A DNA stretch of 64,000 nucleotides from Flavicella sp. (GCF_029238425.1 NZ_JAQWGB010000101.1:1-64000); one strand, 5' to 3'. Numbered from the stretch's first letter, positions 8,897 to 19,237 are shown. The notes: generated from the letters alone by a model not told the origin. Program-made: numbers and translations.

Positions 8897-11596
8897 CTAA
8901 TAACTAAAATCAATAAATCTTAAAGAACCTGCAGGAACTGTCAGTTCAATGTTGTTTTTGACTTTAATTTTTTCATTCGAAAGGATATCAACAGCTGTTT
9001 TTGGTTGCTCTCCTTGGAACGAAATAATAGCATTTCTTTTACGAGGTTCTATATATCCTTGATCCATCAAAATGACCCTCACATGGTTTTTATCAATTCT
9101 AATAGCACTCCACGCAGCACCTTTTACAAGAATTGGTAATTGTGCCGCTCCCTCTGCTACGGTATTTTTAAAATAAGGAGTAAAATCCCCTGCAGACACA
9201 AACTCATTGTTTAATTTCCCTTTAACCCCATCACTAACGGTATAAGGAATTCCTTTTGCTTTCAATTGTTCCTCCATTTCTATAGGAGCTACAGGTACCA
9301 TTCCATTAGGTAATTCAGGGATGTAATTCAACCATCTATATTGAACTCCCAAGGCTATTTGAGAATAATCAGACTCTGGAATATTCGTTCCAGCCCAATG
9401 CATTTGAGCCACCGAAAACACCGCTTTATCATCTGATTTTTTATATTGTTTTAAAGAATGATGGTTGTCTATAGAATGTACCAAATGAGTATCTACATTT
9501 TCAATCAAATGCCATGAACCGATAGACAAAATATTTTCTTTTTCTACTATGGGTAAAACACCCGATTTCATCAGACCAAATAAAACATTTAAGCCAGGTT
9601 CTTCAGTAAAACTATTATCTGCCACTACACCATATCTTGCTCCATAAGCAGCCATCATAACCCCTTGTCTTAAATAAGGAGAAATTGAACGTTGTCCTCC
9701 AGGAGTTAAAGGTCTCCAACTAGTTGGGTTATCATCAATCAATCTCATTGCAAAGTCGTCAATATAACCCGCAGATAACATTCCTACACGTCCTGCTAAA
9801 TTGATATCTTGGGTTCTTGAACTGGTATCCTCAGAAGCCGGAACTAGTATATCATTGTATTTATTAGAGAAGAATAACTCTTGCCACAAGGGCAGTTTAT
9901 TTGTCAAAGACCAGAAAGTATTTTTATATCTAAAATATAATTTCGCATTATTATTGACACGAATTGCCTTTGCCAATCTTGGTACATATTCTCTCACAAA
10001 ATGCTGTACTCTTGGATCATCTACATTATCCATCTCTGCATATACAAAGCCTAAACAAGTGTTTGGAGCTACTTTTAAAATCTCTTCTAAAGTCTCAATT
10101 TGAATATAAAAAGGATCATTTCCATGACCTGCCCATAAGGTAAATGCTTGTCCTTCCATCTCATATGCTCTCGCCTTATTGACGATAGAAGCCCTAGAAT
10201 CTTTGTACTTACCTCTTTTATCCTTCTTTAGCGCAACATCTCCCATAATAGCAACTAAATGAGATCTATCCGTACTTTCTTTTGGAGATCTTTGGATCAC
10301 ATATTTTATATTGTTCCCTTTAAGATTATTTACCTTAGCGTCTACTTTTTTACCGGTAATCATCACCCATTCCTTGTCCGAAGGTGTTTGATACGATGGC
10401 ATTTTAAACTTTAGTAATTGGGCATATAGTTCATTAATATTATTGGCTACTTCCTCCATGGTTCCAATTGATTTTGGTTTGGTAGCCACATTCCAGTTAT
10501 TCTTATTTAAATTGTAAAAACAAACCGTGTTTCCTCCGTCCACTTCACCAGCACCAATCAATTGTTTCGATTCAGTATCTACAACAAAATCACTAAAAAC
10601 TAACTCTCCTGATTTAGCATATCGAGTACCTGTTTTTTGAAGTAGTTTCCCAGTTAAATCTAATTTATACAAGAAACCCCCATATTGAAACATGATTTCA
10701 TCTCTCACAGGAGCAAGAACTGTTCCTTTGGCATTCGCATAGCGTTGCAATTCTTTTCTCGTTCCTTTGAATCGAGTGATTTCTTGAAAATTGCCATCCA
10801 AACCAATTACTACTGGAATCCAACTTAAATCTCCAAAAAATGTAATATCCGATAAACCATCTTTATTCAAATCGGCAATTACAATTTCTGTAACCATCAT
10901 TTTAGATAATTCCTTTACCGATGATTTTTTATAACTCAATTCTTTTACAACTTCTTTGGTTGTAGCGTCTAAAATCCCCATAAATTCCCAACGAAATTTA
11001 TCATGCGTATACGACATCACAAAAAGAGACTCTGTGTTTTTATCTACAAAATTCCCGGATTCAATTTTTCGCACAGTTCCTTTGATATCAGTAGTTCCTA
11101 CAAGTTTTCCCTTAGTATCAATTTCATATAATTTATAATCATTTCCTCCGGCAAAGACTTGCACTTTCTTTTCGTTTTTTACAACGGCTATTTCTGAAAA
11201 ACGAACCTTGTGATCCGGTGTAAATTCCCAAAGTAAATCTCCATTGCTTTTGTAACAAAAAATGCTACCATTACCACTAGCTACTAATAGCTCATCATTT
11301 CCATCATTGGTAATATCTTTTGCTAGAATTTCAAACAAAACTCCTGGAACCTCCAGTTTGTTTTCCCATACTTTTTTTCCTTCTAAAGTATAACAACCAA
11401 CAGCATCACTTAAGGAAGATATATATATAAACTGCTTCCCATTTATTTGAGCAGATGCTACATTTCTAATATTTGTTATTTCGGTTGAAAAATTTTCATA
11501 CGACTTTCCTTTTCTGGCAATTGCATTTTGACATAAGCCTAAAAAGACGAAGGCAACACAAAACATTTTTAACCTTAAGATTTTACTTTTTCCCAT
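8897..11596 (-). CDS. Second, divergent GH150-like beta-propeller enzyme
   Basis: An 899-aa paralogue of the 982-aa protein in this locus. It has a signal peptide (about 1-27, ending NAIARKG), then propeller repeats from about 40 to 350 (AKDITNDGNDELLVASGNG, IADLNKDGLSDITFFGD). The catalytic-type module aligns by eye with its paralogue: LWAGHGNDPFYIQIET against YWGGHGNDPYMFQLET, and ILVPASEDTSSRTQDINLAGR against IFVPSMEETTDKAMDISIAGR. It lacks the N-terminal jelly-roll-like segment. The strong divergence suggests a different sulfation pattern or a related galactan as substrate. Single gene between two terminators, so it likely has its own promoter in 11597-11745. GH150 membership is inferred from the paralogy and is less certain than for the first copy. 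Confidence 0.65.
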   Translation of the reverse strand: MGKSKILRLKMFCVAFVFLGLCQNAIARKGKSYENFSTEITNIRNVASAQINGKQFIYISSLSDAVGCYTLEGKKVWENKLEVPGVLFEILAKDITNDGNDELLVASGNGSIFCYKSNGDLLWEFTPDHKVRFSEIAVVKNEKKVQVFAGGNDYKLYEIDTKGKLVGTTDIKGTVRKIESGNFVDKNTESLFVMSYTHDKFRWEFMGILDATTKEVVKELSYKKSSVKELSKMMVTEIVIADLNKDGLSDITFFGDLSWIPVVIGLDGNFQEITRFKGTRKELQRYANAKGTVLAPVRDEIMFQYGGFLYKLDLTGKLLQKTGTRYAKSGELVFSDFVVDTESKQLIGAGEVDGGNTVCFYNLNKNNWNVATKPKSIGTMEEVANNINELYAQLLKFKMPSYQTPSDKEWVMITGKKVDAKVNNLKGNNIKYVIQRSPKESTDRSHLVAIMGDVALKKDKRGKYKDSRASIVNKARAYEMEGQAFTLWAGHGNDPFYIQIETLEEILKVAPNTCLGFVYAEMDNVDDPRVQHFVREYVPRLAKAIRVNNNAKLYFRYKNTFWSLTNKLPLWQELFFSNKYNDILVPASEDTSSRTQDINLAGRVGMLSAGYIDDFAMRLIDDNPTSWRPLTPGGQRSISPYLRQGVMMAAYGARYGVVADNSFTEEPGLNVLFGLMKSGVLPIVEKENILSIGSWHLIENVDTHLVHSIDNHHSLKQYKKSDDKAVFSVAQMHWAGTNIPESDYSQIALGVQYRWLNYIPELPNGMVPVAPIEMEEQLKAKGIPYTVSDGVKGKLNNEFVSAGDFTPYFKNTVAEGAAQLPILVKGAAWSAIRIDKNHVRVILMDQGYIEPRKRNAIISFQGEQPKTAVDILSNEKIKVKNNIELTVPAGSLRFIDFSY

Positions 11597-11745
11597 TATT
11601 TAAATTTAAGAAGATTTAAGTTCACTCTCATGAGCTCTTCAAAATAAATAGAAATCAAAAATAAAAATGTATGTGTCCGTATATGTATTGTAGTTCTTGA
11701 AAAATTATTATTGATCACAAATAATTTCTAACAATGGATGCAAAT

Positions 11746-11790
11746 AAAAAACCTGAATCAATTATCTAGGATAATGATTCAGGTTTTTTA
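11746..11790 (-). terminator. Strong hairpin terminator after the CAASR sulfatase gene
   Basis: A perfect 14-bp stem, CCTGAATCATTATC/GATAATGATTCAGG, with a 3-nt loop. It is flanked by A-rich sequence on the left and T-rich on the right, so it could work in both directions. It lies about 66 nt beyond the stop of the leftward sulfatase gene. Confidence 0.9.
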
Positions 11791-11849
11791 TTAAGTATTT
11801 AATATGATATTACTTCAATAATAAAGTAATAGATCTGTTTCAATTTGTA

Positions 11850-13322
11850 CTACAAATCTACTCCTGTTCCTTGTAATGAATTGTCATGACCCCACATAAT
11901 CAACCACGGATCTTTTGTTTCCAACTGGAATGCTCTCAGTTTCTTTTGCAACCTTTCCAAAGTAGCCTTATGTTTTTTATGAGATGCTAAATTATTCAAC
12001 TCATTAGGATCTGCCTCTAAATCAAATAATTCAAACTCGGGTCTAAACAAATAATCTTTTACTTTTTTCTCTCCAAACATTTCTCCATGCTCACGATAAA
12101 TCCCTTGCCAAGTAGATGCTGCCCATAAATCAGATGCAAATGGATAATCCAAACGCCAGGCTATATTCCAAATCAGCTTAAAGTTACCATCTCTTACCAC
12201 TCTCATCGGGTAGTACATGGTGATCTCATGAAAATTATGGGATGCATATACTTCGTTCCATCCAGATGGTTTTTCCGTGTCCAATACATTTTTAAATGAG
12301 CGTCCATGAAAGTTATTTTCCCCTACATCTACCTTTGCCATTTCTAAAATTGTGGGAGTTAAATCTGCCCAAGAAATCATAGCATCATTGGCGATTCCTT
12401 TTTTCGAAGTTGTTGGATCTTTTACGATACAAGGCAATTTAATTCCCGGTTCGTATACTGTAGTTTTAGCCCCTGGAAATGCCATTCCATTATCCGAAAT
12501 ATAAAACACTATCGTATTATCGGCTTTACCGGTTTCCTTTAACATTTTCATCAACTTCCCAAAACCTTGATCTATACGTGATACACTTTGGTAATATTGA
12601 GCGATTTCTTCTCTACTTTGCTTGGTATCAGGTAAAAAATCTGGAACCAAAACATCCTTTGGATTGTACACAACTGTTTCAACACCCTTGTACCCTTCTT
12701 TTTTATTTCCAAAAGTGTTTGGATCACTCCAAACTTCAGGCATAAAAGGCGCTCCCCTATGTGGATCATCCGTACAAAAATATAAGAAAAATGGTTTCTC
12801 AGAATTCAACACATCACCACATTGCTCTGCCATTTCTACTGTATTTCTAGGATCAGCATTTAAAACCGTTTCAAAATGATAAACTTTTTCTGGAGCTACA
12901 TGATATTTTCCAATTCTCGCCGTGGCATAACCACCTTCTGCAAGCAAAACGGGTAAAGACTTCACATGATCATAAGTACTGAAATGATGATAATCATGTA
13001 CATGTCCGTACGAACCTGTTGCATGTCCGAATTGCCCTGTTAGAATAACGGATCTGCTGGCGGCACAACTGGCACTGGTGCAATAGGCATTGTTAAAACG
13101 AACACCTTCCTTGGCTAACTTATCTAGATTGGGTGTTTTTATTATTGGATTCCCGTAACATCCTAAGGCATCGGTTCCGTGATCATCCGCAACAAATAAA
13201 ATAATATTTGGCTGACTTTTATTCGATGCTTTTACTGTTTCTTTTTTTTCATTGCAACTCTGAAAAACACAGGTCAATAACAAGACATAGCTTAACAAAA
13301 GAAGGCTTTTGGTTTTTTTCAT
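11850..13322 (-). CDS. Sulfatase lipoprotein (S1 family, CxAxR active site)
   Basis: The ORF track starts 69 nt earlier, but the internal Met (MKKTKSLLLLSY) gives a proper lipoprotein signal with lipobox FQSC, so I start there (490 aa). The mature protein is a type I sulfatase: FVADDHGTDALGCYG metal ligands, active site CAASRSVILTG (CxAxR variant, Cys to formylglycine) and FYISDNGMAFPG ligands. Overall it resembles the N-sulfoglucosamine sulfohydrolase-like branch rather than arylsulfatase A. A lipobox implies anchoring to a membrane, probably outer membrane. It follows the HTCS gene, so it is likely one of the first genes under HTCS control. It should remove a different sulfate from the other sulfatase in this locus; the position cannot be told from sequence. 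Confidence 0.88.
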   Translation of the reverse strand: MKKTKSLLLLSYVLLLTCVFQSCNEKKETVKASNKSQPNIILFVADDHGTDALGCYGNPIIKTPNLDKLAKEGVRFNNAYCTSASCAASRSVILTGQFGHATGSYGHVHDYHHFSTYDHVKSLPVLLAEGGYATARIGKYHVAPEKVYHFETVLNADPRNTVEMAEQCGDVLNSEKPFFLYFCTDDPHRGAPFMPEVWSDPNTFGNKKEGYKGVETVVYNPKDVLVPDFLPDTKQSREEIAQYYQSVSRIDQGFGKLMKMLKETGKADNTIVFYISDNGMAFPGAKTTVYEPGIKLPCIVKDPTTSKKGIANDAMISWADLTPTILEMAKVDVGENNFHGRSFKNVLDTEKPSGWNEVYASHNFHEITMYYPMRVVRDGNFKLIWNIAWRLDYPFASDLWAASTWQGIYREHGEMFGEKKVKDYLFRPEFELFDLEADPNELNNLASHKKHKATLERLQKKLRAFQLETKDPWLIMWGHDNSLQGTGVDL

Positions 13323-13447
13323 TTTTGGTTTTATTAATTTGATTTGGAATACTCCAAAAGGGTATCTATCTGTAAAGTAAACACATTTCAAGCAACATCT
13401 TGTTTTTAAGAATTTATTTGGTGTCTTTATCAGTACATTAACTTTAC

Positions 13448-16400
13448 CTAAGCATTATTTTGCGTTCCGCCCTCATCAAATTTCTTTTTCATTTCAGCAG
13501 CATATTTCCCAGGGGTAATATTAAATTTCTCTTTAAAAAGCTTGGCAAAATGGGTCCTACTTTTAAAACCAGTCATCACATATACCTCGTTCACAGAAAG
13601 TTTTTTCTGAATTAAAAACTCACCTGCTTTTTTCAAACGATATTCTTTTAACAATTCAAAAGGAGTTTGATTTGTCAAGGCCTTCACTTTTTGATAAAAA
13701 TGAGTTCTATTCAAGTATAATTCTTTTGCGAACAGATTCAAATCTAATTCTTGATTGTCAAGATTTTCTGCCATCAAATTATATAATTTTTCTAAAAATG
13801 CATTGTCATTTCTATTGTTGCTATTGTTTTCTTTGGTAAGCGGAATTCCAATCTCAAAACGCTCTCTTAATGTTTTTCGGTTTTGCAATAAAGACTCTGT
13901 TCTAGTAAGCAAGTGTTCCATATTAAAAGGTTTTTTAATATAGGCATCCGCACCATCCCTAATCCCCTGAATACGATCATCCCCTGTAGTACAAGCAGTT
14001 AATAATATCAGTGGAATATGACTTGTTTTTACGTCAGACTTTACATTTTTACACAACTCCAAACCATTCATTTCTGGCATCAAAAGATCTGTAATAATAA
14101 TATCTGGCCACTCTTCTTCCAGGGCATCAAACAACTCTTGACCGTTGCTAAATATTTTTACCGTAAAAAATTTAGATAAATTTTCTGAGACAAACATTCG
14201 CATCTCTAAGTTATCCTCTGCATAAAAAATAACAGCTTCAGAAATTTCTCTATCCAATTTGATATTAGAAATATTTTCATTGTTGATCAATTGCACGTTG
14301 GATTCATGCTCTTTCTCTGCAATAAGAATTACCTCTTCTCTTTGAATCTCATCCTCAGATGGCAAAGCTTTTACTATCGGTAACTGAACATTGATGGTTG
14401 TTCCTTTCCCAAAAACACTTTCTGCTCCAATATAACCATAATGCATTTCTACAAGACGCTTAGAAAAGGCCAATCCGATTCCTGACCCTCCTGTATAAAA
14501 ACTATGTTTTTTCTGAGATTGATAAAAACGCTCAAAAATATGACCTAAATCTTCCTCATCAATTCCTTTACCGGTATCTATAACGGAGATAATTAAATCC
14601 TTATCCTCGATTTTATAGTTTACAGAAATCGTATCCTCTGCCTTTGTATACTTAAAAGCATTATTTAGTAAATTATTAAAAACCTTTTCTAACTTATTAC
14701 GATCTGCAGAAACATAAATATTTTGACCTTCATTTTCTGAGATTAATTTTTTCTTTTCAATTTTAGCTTTAAATGCAAAATCGCTAATCAACTCATCAAT
14801 AAAAGTATTGAAAGAAAAATGCGTGTAATTCATTTTTAATTCATTGGCATCCGCACGTTGAAAATCATGTACCTGATCGACCAATTGCAACATTTTTTTG
14901 GATTGCCTTTGGATGATTCCCAATTTTTCTTTGATATCAATATTATTTTTAAACTGACTCAAAAGCAAATCAACTGGACCAGATATTAAAGTCAATGGTG
15001 TTTTAATTTCGTGAGAAATATTTGAGAAAAATCTAAGTTTCGCAGCATTCACTTCCTTCACCGCGTCCACTTCTAATTGTTCTATTTCTACTTTATGATT
15101 TAAAGATTGAATTTTTAAAACAATTTTCACAATGGCAAATACAGCCAAAGTTAACAGCAAGAAATATACCACAAAAGCCAAAGGTGTTTTCCAATATGGT
15201 GGAGAAATTATAATCTCCAATTCCTTAGGTTTAGACCAGGTTCCCATGGAATTAGAAGCCATTACGGAAAGCTTATAATCTCCAGGTTGCAAACCACTAT
15301 ATTGAATTATTCTTTGATCAGAAGCCACCACGATCCACTCCTCATTGATAGGTGATAATTTATATTTTAATTGGTAATTATTTGGAATGGAATAATGTAG
15401 TGAATTCAATTCTACAGAGAATACATTCTCGTCAAAATTTAGGTTTACCGCCTTGACTTTATCCAAACTTTTATCCAATAACACTCTATTGGCTATAGAA
15501 TCTCCAGGGGCTATAATTCTGTTAAAAAGTTTAAACTTTCCAAATTCTAGTTTTGGTAATTGCTCGTTTCTTGGCAGTTCATTTGGGTTGAAATAACAAA
15601 TCCCACTCAAACCAGAAAAAACAAATCTATCTTTTTGTAAACGTACTGAGGAGTAGGTAAAATCTTCAAACGGAAGACCATTTTCTTTTCTGTAATTTGT
15701 AAATCTATTATCCTTAGTATCAAATTTATTCAATCCAATATTCGTAGAAATCCATAGGTTATATTCTTCGTCATAAATAATACTCTTTACTACATTATTA
15801 GTAAGTCCGTCTTTTTCTGTAAAAGGTAAAAATTCTGGTTCTGTATCACTATGAATCACCTTACAAATCCCACCACCTTCGGTACCAATCCACAATTCAT
15901 CATTGGGCAACCTTACAATCGAAGTCACAAAGTTACTTGAAATCGAATGCTTTTTAGATTTATCAACTTTGTATTGCGTTACAGGCGCGTCTTCCAAAGA
16001 TTTTCCTCCAGACATTTCCAAACGATACAAGCCTCCAGAATCAGATCCCACCCACATAAAATCATACTTTGGGTCTTGATATACTTTTCTCACTAAAGTG
16101 ATATGATTATCAATAAAAAAAGGATTCTTATTGATTTCTTCAACCGATTCTACTTCAGCTCTTTCATTTAAATTTAATTTATAAACGTTATTTGCACAAC
16201 CTGCCCAAATATTTTTATCCTTGTCTTCTGTCAAATAAACAGGCTTAAATGATCTAGCAAAATCATAACCCTCTACTTCAATATTTTGAAGTTTATGAGT
16301 TCCATTTTTCACAAACATAAAGCCCATGTCTCCAGTAAATTTAATCCATAGATTCTCGCTAGAATCTAGAAAAATATTTGCCACACGTAATTTAGTTCTA

Positions 16401-17617
16401 TCTTTAAAATCAAAAGTCAAAGGTTCAAAGGAATGAGTTTCTGTATTGAACAAACCTACCCCACCTTTGTTAGCACTTGCATAAAAGCGAATGGAATCAT
16501 ACCCCGTCATATGCAACACCTCGGTAGTAAAAAGTCCGTGTTTATAGTTCATTTCTTCATTGAACTTTTTAAAAGAATTTTCCTTTAAATTAAATCTATA
16601 GACACCTCTATTGAAAGTGGCAACCCAGCATCCAAAATTTTCTGAAGCATACGTATCACTCACACGAATCAATCTGTTTTTTGTACTAAATTTTGTGACT
16701 TTTACTTTACCTCCATCAATTAGGGTATTTACATTATTGATATGTATAACTCCATCACTGGTAGTCCCTACCCAAAGATTCTCTAATTTATCTACGGAAA
16801 TGGTAACGATGTCATTTTCCTTTAAAAGACGTTTTACAAGCTTAAAAGAAACTGATCCGTTGGTTGATTTATAGCTCATTACGCGCAAACCATCCCCATT
16901 GGCAGCAACAAGAATACTATCATTTACCACCTTGTGCACCAGACTATTTCTTATTTCCTTTGGCGCCACCTTCTTAAAGGCACCTGTTTCTATATTCAGC
17001 AATATCAATCCAATATTTGATGAAAATAAATAATTGGCTTTGTCAAATTCACTCCCACCATAAAATTCAATATGTCGGTTAGAGAATTCCCTGATAGGAA
17101 TATATCTATTGTAAAGGCTATAATCTTTATTGAAGACTAAAACGCCATTTCCTTCGGTTGCGCAAATAATAAAATTCTTATCCTTACTAAAAATAATTCT
17201 CCTAACAATAGGACCATTGACACCATTTTTCACCAGTTTATTGGAATAGATTACCCTAAATTTTTCAGTGGCATAATCAAAAAGACTAATTCCTTGATCT
17301 GTACCTATCCAAATATTCCCATTGAAATCTTCACTAACACAACGCACTCTATTGCTTACCAGGTATTCTTTTTCAATGGTGTTTTTAAAACGTTCAAACT
17401 CATAACCATTATAACGGTTCAAACCATCATAGGTTCCGAACCACATATACCCCTTGGAATCTTCCAAAATAGAAGTCACCCCGTTATGAGCCAATCCGTC
17501 AGAAATAGTCAAATTCTGAGAATACTCAAGGGTCGATTTTTGGGAAAACCCAATAAAAACAAAAATAAAGAGTAGTAATTGAAAAACTCTTTTAAAATAT
17601 TTGGAGTTTAATTTCAT
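13448..17617 (-). CDS. Hybrid two-component system regulator (HTCS)
   Basis: A 1389-aa one-protein sensor-regulator. Signal peptide or first membrane anchor (about 1-25). Periplasmic two-bladed propeller region of Reg_prop repeats (GYMWFGTYDGLNRYNG, GNIWIGTDQGISLFD, LWISTNIGLNKFD) to about 750, then a Y_Y_Y domain. Transmembrane helix near 845 (FVVYFLLLTLAVFAIVKIV). HisKA with phospho-acceptor SHEIKTPL, HATPase with NLLNNAFKYT and DTGKGI, a receiver domain with IIITDLLMPEMNG, and a C-terminal AraC HTH. HTCS proteins sense oligosaccharides in the periplasm and activate the adjacent utilisation locus directly. This one is upstream of the sulfatase and both lambda-carrageenase-like genes, so a carrageenan oligosaccharide is the likely signal. 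All signature residues are present. Confidence 0.95.
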   Translation of the reverse strand: MKLNSKYFKRVFQLLLFIFVFIGFSQKSTLEYSQNLTISDGLAHNGVTSILEDSKGYMWFGTYDGLNRYNGYEFERFKNTIEKEYLVSNRVRCVSEDFNGNIWIGTDQGISLFDYATEKFRVIYSNKLVKNGVNGPIVRRIIFSKDKNFIICATEGNGVLVFNKDYSLYNRYIPIREFSNRHIEFYGGSEFDKANYLFSSNIGLILLNIETGAFKKVAPKEIRNSLVHKVVNDSILVAANGDGLRVMSYKSTNGSVSFKLVKRLLKENDIVTISVDKLENLWVGTTSDGVIHINNVNTLIDGGKVKVTKFSTKNRLIRVSDTYASENFGCWVATFNRGVYRFNLKENSFKKFNEEMNYKHGLFTTEVLHMTGYDSIRFYASANKGGVGLFNTETHSFEPLTFDFKDRTKLRVANIFLDSSENLWIKFTGDMGFMFVKNGTHKLQNIEVEGYDFARSFKPVYLTEDKDKNIWAGCANNVYKLNLNERAEVESVEEINKNPFFIDNHITLVRKVYQDPKYDFMWVGSDSGGLYRLEMSGGKSLEDAPVTQYKVDKSKKHSISSNFVTSIVRLPNDELWIGTEGGGICKVIHSDTEPEFLPFTEKDGLTNNVVKSIIYDEEYNLWISTNIGLNKFDTKDNRFTNYRKENGLPFEDFTYSSVRLQKDRFVFSGLSGICYFNPNELPRNEQLPKLEFGKFKLFNRIIAPGDSIANRVLLDKSLDKVKAVNLNFDENVFSVELNSLHYSIPNNYQLKYKLSPINEEWIVVASDQRIIQYSGLQPGDYKLSVMASNSMGTWSKPKELEIIISPPYWKTPLAFVVYFLLLTLAVFAIVKIVLKIQSLNHKVEIEQLEVDAVKEVNAAKLRFFSNISHEIKTPLTLISGPVDLLLSQFKNNIDIKEKLGIIQRQSKKMLQLVDQVHDFQRADANELKMNYTHFSFNTFIDELISDFAFKAKIEKKKLISENEGQNIYVSADRNKLEKVFNNLLNNAFKYTKAEDTISVNYKIEDKDLIISVIDTGKGIDEEDLGHIFERFYQSQKKHSFYTGGSGIGLAFSKRLVEMHYGYIGAESVFGKGTTINVQLPIVKALPSEDEIQREEVILIAEKEHESNVQLINNENISNIKLDREISEAVIFYAEDNLEMRMFVSENLSKFFTVKIFSNGQELFDALEEEWPDIIITDLLMPEMNGLELCKNVKSDVKTSHIPLILLTACTTGDDRIQGIRDGADAYIKKPFNMEHLLTRTESLLQNRKTLRERFEIGIPLTKENNSNNRNDNAFLEKLYNLMAENLDNQELDLNLFAKELYLNRTHFYQKVKALTNQTPFELLKEYRLKKAGEFLIQKKLSVNEVYVMTGFKSRTHFAKLFKEKFNITPGKYAAEMKKKFDEGGTQNNA

Positions 17618-17803
17618 AAAAAATTGCGCCTTGGTTAGGACTGTAAAACGGTATAAGCTACAATATTAAAAATAAAAAATGATTCTAAATTAATTTCAAT
17701 TCCTAATCACCTAAACTAACTAATGTATCAGCATTTAAAATCAACTTAATTTATTATTTTTATTTAATAAGCTGTCTCCTAAAACGCAAAAACCAAACCA
17801 AAC

Positions 17804-19237
17804 ATGAAATTTGCACTAGTTCAATATTATCTTATATTTCTGATTTCTTTCGTTTCATTCGATAGTTTGGCTCAGGGAAATTACAAACAAGAAAATTATG
17901 GTAACCGCTCTATTCTATTAAATGGAAATGTAACAGGGAGTGTTTCTGATTTAGGGTTGACCTATTATAACCCAGCGCGACTTGCTTTAGTGGATAATGT
18001 TGCTTTTTCCATAAATGCAAAAACCTACGAATTAAAACAGTTAGAATTGACCAATACTTTTGGAGAAAATGAAAAGATAAAAAACTCCAGCTTTCAAGGA
18101 CTTCCTTCTATGGTTGCCGGTACTTTTAAAATTCCTAGATGGGAAAAAAGTCATTTTGCTTATGCTTTTATTTCTAAATCCAGAGAGAATTCCTCTTTAA
18201 GTTATGAAACGGGATTGGTGTTGGATGAAATTCTTCCTGAATTTCCTGGTGATGAAATATTCATCGGTCGGGTAACCTTAAACAACTCTATTCGGGACGA
18301 GTGGATTGGGGGCTCCTGGGCCAGATTGATTAATGAGAAATTTAGCATTGGGGTGTCTGGATTTTTCTCTACCTACAAAAACACCGGAATTAGCGAACTT
18401 AACTACAATGCTCTTCATAGTAGTGATCAGGTTGCCAATTACAATAAAGAAATTTCCTATGCTGTGGATTCTTATGGTTTCTTCTGGAAAATTGGAGGGG
18501 CCTATCAAACAGAAAATCTAGAATTAGGTGTAAATATCACCCTTCCCTATTTGGAGGTTTCTACTTCAGGGAGTTTTATTTATAATGAGTTTTTAGCAGG
18601 GATTGGCTCTGGTGATGATATTTTTATTTATAATAATTTTTCAAACCTAAACGCAGAAAGAAAAACACCTCTTTCCGTTTCTTTTGGAGCAGGAATCCCT
18701 ATTGGGAAGCATAAAATACACTTGAACACCGAATGGAATAATGCGATAAAAAGCTATATGCCTATTGAAATCCCTCTCTTGGAGAGCGAACTTGGAACAG
18801 CACCCACTTTCTCTTTTGAGGAAGAGAGAAAAGCTGTCATAAATTATGGGATCGGAATTGAATATTATATCAGCCCAAAATTTAGCGGATTCTTAAGTTA
18901 TTCCTCTGATTATTCTTCCTTTGAAAAAAATGCTAATATTTACGACTTACTCTCAAGAGAGGAAACAGATGTAAATTTTAAAACTGACTTCAATCATTTT
19001 GGATTCGGTATCGATATGTCTATCAAAACAATTCAACTTATTTTAGGCGCTACTTATTCTTATAGTTCTTCAGAATTTGAACAGCCTGTTGATTTCCCTG
19101 GTTCCGACATAGAAAATGTAGAAAATCAGGTTTCAGGTTTACAACAATCTAGATGGCAGTTTGTTGTAGGGATTGAAATTCCATTTCTTCAAGATGAAAT
19201 TGACAAACGATGGAACAATATGTTAAACAACAAATAA
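17804..19237 (+). CDS. Outer-membrane beta-barrel protein, FadL/OmpP1-like
   Basis: A 477-aa protein with a signal peptide ending SLAQG. The N-terminal stretch GSVSDLGLTYYNPARLAL resembles the plug-proximal region of FadL/PorV-type barrels (a small-residue turn followed by YNPA). The rest alternates aromatic and polar residues as in beta-strands, for example FSGFLSYSSDYSSFEK and IQLILGATYSYSSSEFE. Diverges from the HTCS gene with a 186-nt spacer and converges with the PAP2 gene one base after its own stop. It may be a hydrophobic-substrate channel or a structural OMP. No link to the polysaccharide locus can be shown. Confidence 0.65.
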   Translation: MKFALVQYYLIFLISFVSFDSLAQGNYKQENYGNRSILLNGNVTGSVSDLGLTYYNPARLALVDNVAFSINAKTYELKQLELTNTFGENEKIKNSSFQGLPSMVAGTFKIPRWEKSHFAYAFISKSRENSSLSYETGLVLDEILPEFPGDEIFIGRVTLNNSIRDEWIGGSWARLINEKFSIGVSGFFSTYKNTGISELNYNALHSSDQVANYNKEISYAVDSYGFFWKIGGAYQTENLELGVNITLPYLEVSTSGSFIYNEFLAGIGSGDDIFIYNNFSNLNAERKTPLSVSFGAGIPIGKHKIHLNTEWNNAIKSYMPIEIPLLESELGTAPTFSFEEERKAVINYGIGIEYYISPKFSGFLSYSSDYSSFEKNANIYDLLSREETDVNFKTDFNHFGFGIDMSIKTIQLILGATYSYSSSEFEQPVDFPGSDIENVENQVSGLQQSRWQFVVGIEIPFLQDEIDKRWNNMLNNK

